Part shown: one piece after another, positions 17,609-24,963 of the stretch
Position numbering within the stretch: position 1 is the stretch's first letter
Layout: each line of letters starts with the position of its first letter
Source of the DNA: Sabulitectum sp964571965
GTDB lineage: Bacteria > Fermentibacterota > Fermentibacteria > Fermentibacterales > JCC-6
Length of the DNA stretch: 33,194 nt
Reading direction: 5' to 3'
Assembly (NCBI GenBank): GCA_964571965.1
Contig: CAZNFQ010000013.1
Span: forward strand, 1 to 33,194
The notes under the pieces: generated by a model
Told to the model about the DNA's origin: nothing
Databases searched by the model: none
Seen by the model: only the letters and a program-made list of their open reading frames with translations
Made by a program: the position numbers and the translations under genes

Positions 17609-18027
17609 GATCTGCTCATTACCCAGATGACATTGGCCATTATCAGTATCTTGTAGCTGAAGTCCACCACGTCTTTCCACCACTCGTAGTCTGAACGGCC
17701 GAGATAAACGGTAGCGTCAGGTTCCATGGCAGGCATGGGAGCTCCCCTACCTTCAAGGAAGTCAGACAGGTTGTATTCCATTTCAAGACCCGTGGAAATT
17801 ATTCTGATACAGGAGAGATCCGCATCGGTAAGGGGGCCTCCCGCTGCGGAAAGGGCATCACGAAGATCGGAATCCCAGGGGATGAAATGAACACCCGGAT
17901 TCCTCACCTGACCCCAGACATTCACCGGCATTGTTATCTCGCCTGTGTCTACTCCGGTTACTGCATAGTCGGGAACAGCCCATGCAAAGGCCGCAAAGAT
18001 CATTAACGGGAGAAGAAAGATTCTCAC
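17605..18027 (-). CDS. Small SLBB-domain envelope protein, Wza-related
   Basis: The 140-aa product has a signal-peptide-like start (about 1-17, MRIFLLPLMIFAAFAWA), one SLBB-like domain (about 32-110: VNVWGQVRNPGVHFIPWDSDLRDALSAAGG), then a charged WWKD segment and a hydrophobic C-terminal helix (about 118-137). SLBB domains are found in Wza-type outer-membrane polysaccharide exporters, which are normally about 350-400 aa with a Poly_export domain. That part is absent here, and the frame upstream is occupied by the dehydrogenase gene. The GTG start overlaps its stop (GTGA). The role is probably as a partner of the Wzc-like kinase, by inference from the overlap with its gene. Confidence 0.82.
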   Translation of the reverse strand: MRIFLLPLMIFAAFAWAVPDYAVTGVDTGEITMPVNVWGQVRNPGVHFIPWDSDLRDALSAAGGPLTDADLSCIRIISTGLEMEYNLSDFLEGRGAPMPAMEPDATVYLGRSDYEWWKDVVDFSYKILIMANVIWVMSRS

Positions 18028-19343
18028 GCCTTGAACACCTTTTCCCTGCCCTGCGAAACACCTGAACAGGCATTTCTGGTATCAACAACTATACTGCTGT
18101 TATCAACTATCCATTGATAATCATAGCAGTCATGGTTGGTTATGACAACGGCGCAGTCGTATCCACCCAGGTTCTCAACGGTGAGCTCCACTGATTCCGG
18201 CTGAAGGTCCGTCTGTCTTGTGGTTGAGGGTATTGACGGAATATAGGGGTCATTGTAATCCACGGAGGCTCCACGCTGGATAAGCTTCGTCATAACCTTC
18301 AGAGCGGGAGTTTCCCTGTAGTCATCTATGTTGGGCTTGTAGGCCATTCCCAACAGCAGGATCCGGCTGCCGTTAACGGATTTTTTCGCTGAGTTCAGCG
18401 CATCCCCTATTCTCTCCACCACGTATTCCGGCATGGAGGTGTTTATCTCTCCTGCCAGTTCTATGAATTTCGTGGGCATTTCGAACTCGTGCGCCTTCCA
18501 TGTGAGATAAAAAGGATCGATGGGTATGCAGTGCCCGCCAAGTCCCGGACCGGGATAGAAAGGAGTAAAACCGAATGGCTTTGTGGCTGCTGCGTCTATG
18601 ACTTCCCATATGTCTATACCCATACGGTGGGCAAGAACCTTGAGTTCGTTTACGAGGGCAATGTTAACCGCCCTGTATGTGTTCTCCATTATCTTGGCCA
18701 TCTCGGCAACTTCAGGAGAGCTCACGGGAACCACATTGTCGATTGCGAACTCGTAGACGAACACGCTGGCAGAAGTGCAGTCCGAGGTAAGACCGCCAAC
18801 GAGTTTCGGAATTGTTCTGGTGTTGAAGTTCTTGTTTCCGGGATCTTCCCGTTCGGGGGAAAAGGCAACGTGGAAGTCTACCCCGGCTTTTAGTCCGCTT
18901 TCCTCGAGAACTGGAACCATCTCATCCCTGGTAGTTCCGGGGTAAGTGGTGGATTCAAGTATAACGAGCTGGCCGGGTTTCAAATACCTGGAGGTTTCCC
19001 TGCATGAATTTACCACATAACTGAGATCGGGCTGCCGACTCTGTCCCAGAGGTGTGGGCACTGCGATCAGAATTGCATCCGCTTCAGAAAGAACGGAAAA
19101 ATCCGTTGTTGCCATCAGGTTTCCTGTATCCATGGCAGCTGATATCTTCGTATCAGGAAAGTGTTTCAGATAGCTTTTCCTCTGCGCCAGAAGCTCGGGT
19201 TTTCCGGGATCTACATCCACTCCAAGTACCCTGCATCCACCCAGAGCGAACTCCATGGCCAGGGGAAGCCCCACATAACCGAGACCTATGACACCGATGA
19301 CAGGCTTGTCTCTGTCTCCCATCCTGCGGCTGAAGGCGCTCAT
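18024..19343 (-). CDS. UDP-N-acetylhexosamine 6-dehydrogenase, WbpA/WecC type
   Basis: The enzyme should oxidise C6 of a UDP-N-acetylhexosamine with two NAD+ to a uronic acid for surface polysaccharide. The 439-aa product has the NAD loop GVIGLGYVGLP (17-27), AVPTPLG (94-100), ESTTYPGTT (130-138) and FSPEREDPGN (161-170), the last typical of the WbpA group. The catalytic Cys is at 272 in GGHCIPIDP. The C-terminal half has MAYKPNIDDYRETPAL. Whether the substrate is UDP-GlcNAc or UDP-ManNAc cannot be told here. The start overlaps the ugd stop (ATGA). Confidence 0.92.
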   Translation of the reverse strand: MSAFSRRMGDRDKPVIGVIGLGYVGLPLAMEFALGGCRVLGVDVDPGKPELLAQRKSYLKHFPDTKISAAMDTGNLMATTDFSVLSEADAILIAVPTPLGQSRQPDLSYVVNSCRETSRYLKPGQLVILESTTYPGTTRDEMVPVLEESGLKAGVDFHVAFSPEREDPGNKNFNTRTIPKLVGGLTSDCTSASVFVYEFAIDNVVPVSSPEVAEMAKIMENTYRAVNIALVNELKVLAHRMGIDIWEVIDAAATKPFGFTPFYPGPGLGGHCIPIDPFYLTWKAHEFEMPTKFIELAGEINTSMPEYVVERIGDALNSAKKSVNGSRILLLGMAYKPNIDDYRETPALKVMTKLIQRGASVDYNDPYIPSIPSTTRQTDLQPESVELTVENLGGYDCAVVITNHDCYDYQWIVDNSSIVVDTRNACSGVSQGREKVFKA

Positions 19344-20647
19344 TCTTCACCCCTTCCAATTCCGTGGTAGATGAATCCCATCTTTCTGAGCATTACAGGA
19401 TTCCATATGTTCCTGCCGTCGAAGATGATCTTCCGCTTCAGAGTTTCTCCTATTCTTTCAAAATCAGGTTCCCTGAACTCCGTCCACTCCGTAATGAGAA
19501 GAAGAGCTTCAGATCCTTCCAGGGCTTCGTAACTGGACTCGCAGTAGGTAATGGAATCACCGAGAAGCGTCCTTGCATAGTCTGCTGCTTCGGGATCGTA
19601 GGCCTTAACGGTTGCGCCTCTGTCAAGCAGGTCTTTTATGATGACTATTGAGGGAGCCTCGCGCATGTCATCGGTATTCGGTTTGAAGGAAAGTCCCCAG
19701 ACACCGAAGGTCATTCCGGAGAGGTCCTCTCCGAATACACCTTTTATCTTTTTTCCCATAAGTCTTTTCTGGGCAGTGTTAACCTCAGTGACAGCCTGAA
19801 GTATTTTCAGATGATATCCGTAACTGTCAGATGTGTGCCTGAGGGCCTTCACATCCTTGGGAAAGCAGCTGCCGCCGAAGCCGACTCCCGGGAAAATGAA
19901 GTGGGGACCTATCCTCCTGTCGCTGCCTATTCCCCTTCTGATGTCCTGAACATCGGCTCCAACCACGTCGCAGAGATTGGCTATCTCGTTCATGAAACTT
20001 ATTTTCGTGGCAAGAAGACTGTTTGCTACGTACTTCGTGAGTTCTGCAGACCTGTTGCTCATAATGTATATGGGATTGTTGGTTCTTACGAAGGGTCTGT
20101 AAAGCTCCTGCATTACGTCAGCCACCTCTTCACTGGATGTTCCCACCACTACCCTGTCCGGCTTCATGAAGTCATCGATGGCAGCGCCCTCCTTGAGAAA
20201 TTCGGGATTGCTTACCACGTCAACCCTGTGGCTGGTGTGCTTCCTGACCTCTGTGCTGACAAGTTCAGCGGTTCCAACTGGAACGGTACTCTTGTTGATG
20301 ACTATCCTGGGGCCGTCCATGGCCTGTCCTATGTCGGCGGCCACTGCTAGAACATGCTTAAGGTCTGCGCTGCCGTCCTCTTCAGGCGGAGTACCCACCG
20401 CTATGAAAATGATGCTGCTTTTCTTGACTGCCATAGCTGTATCGGTGGAAAAAGAGAGCCTCTTCTCCCTTACATTCCGCTCTATGAGTACATCCAGACC
20501 GGGCTCGTATATGGGAAGAATGCCTTTCTCAAGACCGGCGATCTTTTCTTTGTCTTTGTCTACGGAAATAACCGTATTGCCCATCTCGGAAAGGCAAGCT
20601 GCTGCAACAAGGCCTACGTATCCACTTCCAACCACTGCTATTTTCAT
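19340..20647 (-). CDS. ugd: UDP-glucose 6-dehydrogenase
   Basis: Ugd oxidises UDP-glucose to UDP-glucuronate with two NAD+. The 435-aa product has the NAD loop GSGYVG (7-12), INKSTVPVGTAE (117-128), SNPEFLKEGAAIDDFM (146-161) and the catalytic Cys261 in GVGFGGSCFPKD. The C-terminal domain has LSFKPNTDDMREAPS. Six codons are open upstream, but the ATG at 20647 with GAGGAG about 7 nt before it is the standard start (MKIAVVGSGYVG). It is the first gene of a four-gene operon with overlapping junctions. In other bacteria Ugd is a substrate of BY-kinases, and one is encoded two genes downstream. Confidence 0.95.
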   Translation of the reverse strand: MKIAVVGSGYVGLVAAACLSEMGNTVISVDKDKEKIAGLEKGILPIYEPGLDVLIERNVREKRLSFSTDTAMAVKKSSIIFIAVGTPPEEDGSADLKHVLAVAADIGQAMDGPRIVINKSTVPVGTAELVSTEVRKHTSHRVDVVSNPEFLKEGAAIDDFMKPDRVVVGTSSEEVADVMQELYRPFVRTNNPIYIMSNRSAELTKYVANSLLATKISFMNEIANLCDVVGADVQDIRRGIGSDRRIGPHFIFPGVGFGGSCFPKDVKALRHTSDSYGYHLKILQAVTEVNTAQKRLMGKKIKGVFGEDLSGMTFGVWGLSFKPNTDDMREAPSIVIIKDLLDRGATVKAYDPEAADYARTLLGDSITYCESSYEALEGSEALLLITEWTEFREPDFERIGETLKRKIIFDGRNIWNPVMLRKMGFIYHGIGRGEE

Positions 20648-20718
20648 TCGATATCTCCTCTGCACAGGGAGTAATGAGGACTGTGTTCTTATGGGTCACA
20701 TTGAGTATGTGAACCGTG

Positions 20719-20747
20719 AGAATATTAAAAACACTGCCTTTTGTAAA
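20719..20747 (-). promoter_or_regulatory. Possible promoter of the ugd operon
   Basis: In the 113-nt gap between ugd and selB, the minus strand has TTTACA (20747-20742), a 17-bp spacer and TATTCT (20724-20719). Both are four- or five-of-six matches. This is the only reasonable pair I see, and it is weak. No convincing terminator for selB is visible in the gap, so read-through from selB is possible. Confidence 0.3.
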
Positions 20748-20760
20748 GCATGAGAGGCGG

Positions 20761-22650
20761 TTACTCCCGCTGCAGAAGGAATCTCAGGTCACCTTCCCGT
20801 CTGGTAAGTTCCATTGAGTCGAGAACCTCAGCCCAAAGCAGAGACACCTTCCTGGAAACACCCAGCAGTTCTCTGAATTCTCCAAGCCTGAAACCGTTGC
20901 TGCCGAATTCTGTCCTTGCGGTCTCAGCTGCTTCTGCAACAAGATCCGGGGTGGTGACAAGATCATCTGACAGGGCCACGAGAATCCCCCTGTGGATAAG
21001 CCCTGCGATGTCATCTCCGGCAGATGGCGAGTCGTCCGGGGCAAACCCGCGGAAACCTGCTTTCCTCACGTCAGCGGAGATCCATTCGGCTTTTTTCAGC
21101 GGTTCTCCGGAAAGCTCTTCAGGGAAGGAGGAAAGTGCAAGGAACTCCCCGCGTTTCTCTATCTCTCCTGTCTCCTCAAGGGATGACACACAGTGTCTGA
21201 TCGCCCATACCGGTGTACCCGCGGGAAGCTTTCTGGCAAGAATGGCGGAAGGCAGTCCCGGACTCAGGGGAACGTTCCTGTGAACTGTGGCAATGCTTCC
21301 CAGGATCTTGCGCTGGATGTCCGCCACTGCTGCACCGAGGATTATCCTTTCCGATTTACCCTCGCCTGCCACCACGGCCCTTTCCTGGCTGACCAGGGAC
21401 TCCGCCGCCTTCCTGAACTCCAGGGGTTCTGCCCCGGTTTTCTTTAAGAAGGCCTGCACCTCAATGAAATTATGCTCTGCATCCTCCAGGGTCTCGAACA
21501 GCAGGTCTTCCAGGCTGCCGTGGGAAAGGAGATCGAGATGCTCAAGTCTCACATCCCTGAATCTTGAACGGACCTTGGCGGTGTCGGTGTCAAGTATTGT
21601 CCCGCCGCCTATGGTGATAACAGGCGAATAACGCCTTATCACGAACCTGTCTCCGGGCATGGCCACAACCGGATGTTCCAGCTGGAAGTGAACGTAACCG
21701 GTTTCCCCTCTGATGAGAGGTTTCCCCTCCACCGGTATGGCCCTTGCCATTACCTCGGCAGTTCCAACATGAAATCTTACCCTCTGTCTCACAAGAAGAT
21801 CCACATTCCCCGGAAGCATTGTGCAGGTTGTATCAAGGCTGTTCAGAATTTTCAGGTACCCAGGTTCCCCTGCAACACTTCCCCGGTGAACCTCCTCCTT
21901 GCGGAGACCTGTAAGGTTAAGAGCTATCCTGTCGCCGGCACCGCCTTCTCCAGCCTCACGGCTGTCGTTAACGCCCAGCTCCCGCAGTCTGTACTTCTTC
22001 CTGACGGGAAGTATCTCGATGGTATCCCCTACGGTTACCCTTCCGGACAGTCCTGTACCGCAAACGATGGTTCCGAATCCCTTCAGGGAGAATATCCTGT
22101 CGATGGGCATTTTGAACCGGCCTTCAGAGCTTTTTCCCGGAACCGATGCTGCCAGCTCCAGCAGAGCTGATTTCAACTCGTTCAGTCCGGCACCGCTCTT
22201 TGCGGACACACGTATCACAGGAGATTTTTCAGCAGGTGTACCCTTCAGAGCCTCCCGAACTTCTTCCTCCGCAAGCTCTATCAGCTCGTCATCCACCAGA
22301 TCACATTTGGAAAGGGCTACGATGCCCCGGTCAACTTCCAGAAGTCTTAGAATATCAAGGTGTTCCCGGGTTTGAGGCATAACCCCTTCATCCGCAGAGA
22401 CAACCAGAAGGAAACAGTCCACTGTGGAAACACCTGCAACCATGGTTTTTACGAATTTCTCGTGGCCCGGCACATCGATGAATGAAATGGTTTCTCCCCT
22501 GCTGTCCTTGAGAAACACATAACCCAGTTCAATGGTAATTCCCCTGGCTTTCTCCTCTTTCAGCCTGTCGGGATCCCTGCCTGTGAGAGCCAGCATCAGT
22601 GTGCTCTTCCCGTGATCTATGTGGCCGGCTGTTCCTATTATTACCCCCAC
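20761..22650 (-). CDS. selB: Selenocysteine-specific elongation factor SelB
   Basis: SelB is an EF-Tu-like GTPase that brings Sec-tRNA to UGA codons marked by a SECIS hairpin. The 629-aa product has GHIDHGKS (9-16), the effector GITIELGY (37-44), DVPGHEKF (59-66) and SKCD (114-117) as the base-recognition motif, where TKxD or NKxD is more usual. EF-Tu-like barrels follow, and the C-terminal third contains winged-helix-like repeats, ending near residue 629, for SECIS binding. The start is GTG at 22650, overlapping selA by 10 nt. No selC, selD or UGA-containing reading frame was recognised in this window. Confidence 0.95.
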   Translation of the reverse strand: MGVIIGTAGHIDHGKSTLMLALTGRDPDRLKEEKARGITIELGYVFLKDSRGETISFIDVPGHEKFVKTMVAGVSTVDCFLLVVSADEGVMPQTREHLDILRLLEVDRGIVALSKCDLVDDELIELAEEEVREALKGTPAEKSPVIRVSAKSGAGLNELKSALLELAASVPGKSSEGRFKMPIDRIFSLKGFGTIVCGTGLSGRVTVGDTIEILPVRKKYRLRELGVNDSREAGEGGAGDRIALNLTGLRKEEVHRGSVAGEPGYLKILNSLDTTCTMLPGNVDLLVRQRVRFHVGTAEVMARAIPVEGKPLIRGETGYVHFQLEHPVVAMPGDRFVIRRYSPVITIGGGTILDTDTAKVRSRFRDVRLEHLDLLSHGSLEDLLFETLEDAEHNFIEVQAFLKKTGAEPLEFRKAAESLVSQERAVVAGEGKSERIILGAAVADIQRKILGSIATVHRNVPLSPGLPSAILARKLPAGTPVWAIRHCVSSLEETGEIEKRGEFLALSSFPEELSGEPLKKAEWISADVRKAGFRGFAPDDSPSAGDDIAGLIHRGILVALSDDLVTTPDLVAEAAETARTEFGSNGFRLGEFRELLGVSRKVSLLWAEVLDSMELTRREGDLRFLLQRE

Positions 22651-24023
22651 AGTTCACCTGCCCTGCGGGAAAGGATCTCTCCCAGAAGACGGTCTGAACA
22701 CTCCGGCACGGCCCTTAAATCAAGTTTAACGGCCCCCTCTTCAACCCGGCAGGCAACAGCTGGGCTGGAAAGGCGAAGTTCACGGGCAAGAAGCTCAGGA
22801 TCAGGACAAATCACCGAGAGACCCGCAGAGGGTATTGAATAGTCGGGAAGACTTCCGCTGCCCACGAAGCTGCTCGTTTTCTGCACCTCCAGGCTGCACC
22901 CTTCAGGAAGTCGAAGACCCTTCGCAAGGGTCTCTGCCCTTTTCGCAAGTGATTCGGCGGTAACCGAGAAGGAGCGGTAAACCGGATGGTGGGCAGAGAT
23001 GTAGTCAGCACCTTCCAGGAAAACCCTCAGTGAAGCCTCCAGGGCTGCAATGGTAAGCTTTCCCACACGAAGGGCCCGGGCCAGGGGATGCTTCCGTATT
23101 TTGCTGAGGTATTCCTCCCTGCCCAGAATGATACCCGCCTGTGGGCCGCCAATAAGTTTGTCGCCTGAGCAGGTCACCACGTCAGCTCCGGTTTCAATGC
23201 TTTGTACGATGGTGGGTTCCGCCGGTATACCGAATCTGTCCAGGGGGATGAGACTTCCCGCACCCAGATCGTCTATCACAGGAATACCCTTCTCCCTGCC
23301 CAAATTCACCAGGTCGGCGAGCTCCACTTCACCTGTGAATCCTTTTATCCTGTAGTTGGAAGGATGAACCCGGAGAATGGCGGCGGTGTTCTCGGTAATT
23401 GCATTCTCGTAATCGCGGAGATGGGTTCTGTTGGTGCAGCCCACTTCAACCATGATGCAGTTGCTCTGTTTCATAACATCGGGAATTCGGAAGGCCCCCC
23501 CTATCTCCACGAGCTGCCCGCGGGATACGATAACCTCTTTACCGGAAGCCATTGCGGAGAGCACCAGAAGTGTTGCTCCGGCGTTGTTGTTTGCCACCGT
23601 GGCGGCTTCGGCACCTGTAAGGGTTTTTACAAGGTCTTCCACATGCTCGTCTCGGCTGCCCCTTTTGCCGGTTTCTCTGTTCCACTGGAGAACGGAGTAC
23701 CCGGATGCCACCCTGTGAACCGCCTCAATGGCTGCAGGGGGCAGGCTTGCCCTGCCCAATGCCGTGTGAAGTACTATTCCAGTGGCGTTGATAACGGTTT
23801 CCATGGAGGGTCTGGCATTCTCCATGCCTGTTTCGATGCACCGGGTGATGATCTCTTTCAGGGATGGGAGCTCTCCCCCTCCCACAACCATCTCCCTGGC
23901 CCAGAAAATGCCATTCCTTGCGGCTTCTTTGATCTCGGAGGGCTTGAGATGACTGAGTTCCTTCTCAATTTCAGGGATTATTTCGTGAACCGCGGGCAGA
24001 TCTCTCAGTGATTCCATTCCCAT
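22641..24023 (-). CDS. selA: L-seryl-tRNA(Sec) selenium transferase SelA
   Basis: SelA is a PLP enzyme that converts seryl-tRNA(Sec) to selenocysteinyl-tRNA(Sec) using selenophosphate. The 460-aa product (family about 460) has NATGIVLHTALGRA (79-92), the VANNNAGATLLVL region (143-154), VIDDLGAGSL (249-258) and the PLP lysine at about 289 in SGDKLIGGPQAG. The open frame continues to 24305, but the extra N-terminus has no SelA features. I chose the second ATG of an ATG-ATG pair (24023), 5 nt from AGGAG. The ATGs at 24026 and 24017 are possible alternatives. selB overlaps its end by 10 nt. Confidence 0.95.
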   Translation of the reverse strand: MGMESLRDLPAVHEIIPEIEKELSHLKPSEIKEAARNGIFWAREMVVGGGELPSLKEIITRCIETGMENARPSMETVINATGIVLHTALGRASLPPAAIEAVHRVASGYSVLQWNRETGKRGSRDEHVEDLVKTLTGAEAATVANNNAGATLLVLSAMASGKEVIVSRGQLVEIGGAFRIPDVMKQSNCIMVEVGCTNRTHLRDYENAITENTAAILRVHPSNYRIKGFTGEVELADLVNLGREKGIPVIDDLGAGSLIPLDRFGIPAEPTIVQSIETGADVVTCSGDKLIGGPQAGIILGREEYLSKIRKHPLARALRVGKLTIAALEASLRVFLEGADYISAHHPVYRSFSVTAESLAKRAETLAKGLRLPEGCSLEVQKTSSFVGSGSLPDYSIPSAGLSVICPDPELLARELRLSSPAVACRVEEGAVKLDLRAVPECSDRLLGEILSRRAGELWG

Positions 24024-24115
24024 CATATCTCCTGACGAAAGAGAAAAACAACGCACTTGTTCAGCTGAAGAATAGAACGAAGAGGCCAGGTGGGCAAGTG
24101 CTGTACCGGACATAC

Positions 24116-24125
24116 TCAAATTTGA
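24116..24125. promoter_or_regulatory. Short perfect palindrome between selA and the divergent sensor gene
   Basis: TCAAATTTGA is a perfect 10-bp inverted repeat. It lies in the 133-nt divergent spacer, about 31 nt before the + strand start and about 93 nt before selA. The surrounding bases (TTTGATATATTAACATTGAC) are AT-rich, as in a promoter region, but I could not assign clear -35 and -10 elements to either direction. This may be chance. Confidence 0.2.
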
Positions 24126-24156
24126 TATATTAACATTGACTATTTTGGAGGCATTA

Positions 24157-24963
24157 TTGAGCCTGAAACATTTTATATGGAATGTAATCACCGCAGGCAA
24201 GGGTCGTAATGCGGATATTGAGGTGCTCAGAAGATTACTTATACTGAACGCGATCATGATCCCCGGTCTCTTCTTTGCTCTTACCCTGGGGGTCATTGCG
24301 TTCAAAGAGGGAAATCCTCTTCTCGGTGCAGTCGATTCGCTGATGTTCCTGATTTAGCTCTGGCTCATATTGCTCTCCAGAAATACATCCAGTCTGGAAA
24401 TTCCCATAAACATCGCAGTATCCATCCTGCTTGTTTTTTTCATTTTTCTGGCGGTTCAGGGAGGAATGGAGAACTCGGCAATAGTATGGGTTCTTCTTTT
24501 CCCCTCCGTTTCCATTTCCCTTATGGGTACCAGGAGAGGAGTCCTTTTCTCCGTTGTTCTTTTTCTGGCAATTTCAGCCGTGTTTTTCTTCCAGAATGAA
24601 AGCTTCATCACGGGACAGTATTCCATTCCTTTCCAGATAAGGCTGACAGCTGTTTACACAACCATAACGCTGCTTGCGATCATCGGTGAGGAACTCAGGA
24701 GCCGCATTCAGGAAAGGTTGAAGAAATCCAATCGGGAAAAAGAAGAAGCTATACAGAAGCTGAACAAGTCCCTGAGAGAGATAAAAACCCTTCAGGGCAT
24801 ACTTCCCATCTGCGCTCACTGCAATAAGATCAGGGATGACAAAGGCTACTGGCAGGCTGTTGACCAGTACATACACACCAGAACAGATGTCCGGTTTTCA
24901 CATGCTCTGTGTCCGGAATGCATGGCAAAACACTACTCCGATTATGATGAACCTAAGGAATAA
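24157..24963 (+). pseudogene. Six-helix membrane sensor-like protein interrupted by in-frame UAG
   Basis: Translated through one UAG, codons 24157-24963 give a 268-codon membrane protein. Its helices lie at about 28-49, 57-74, 84-101, 107-122, 127-146 and 160-178, followed by a coiled-coil (about 180-212) and the module LQGILPICAHCNKIRDDKGYW...LCPEC with Cys 219, 222, 252 and 255. That CxxC...CxxC tail is common at the ends of bacterial sensor proteins (established family knowledge, from memory). No kinase or cyclase domain is present. A TTG start at 24157 has GGAGG 5 nt upstream. The stop lies at codon 67, inside helix 2, and the two halves are in the same frame. A restart at TTG 24370 is possible. 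Either a point nonsense mutation, a sequence error, or read-through. Confidence 0.75.
24355..24357 (+). other. In-frame UAG codon within the sensor gene
   Basis: The codon reads ATT TAG CTC, with open frame on both sides for 66 and 201 sense codons. UAG also ends ftsZ, mraZ, rnfA, rnfB and the deacetylase-like gene in this window, so UAG is an ordinary stop in this genome. One base change (TTG, TGG, TCG) would restore a helix-compatible residue. The SelA/SelB system next door decodes UGA, not UAG, so it does not explain this codon. Confidence 0.8.

Noticed and set aside
20648..20760. A possible tRNA-Sec gene in the gap between ugd and selB
   Set aside because: The gap is of suitable size, but there is no acceptor stem, no GGTTC-like T-loop and no CCA end. 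It looks like a leader with a promoter.
24024..24305. An N-terminal extension of selA of about 94 residues
   Set aside because: The extension has no SelA features and runs antisense into the divergent sensor gene. AGGAG with an ATG-ATG pair at 24021-24026 gives the normal protein length.
24355..24357. Pyrrolysine or general UAG recoding
   Set aside because: UAG is used as a terminal stop by ftsZ, mraZ, rnfA, rnfB and the deacetylase-like gene, and no Pyl genes are seen. The codon is kept as a finding, but recoding is not the favoured explanation.
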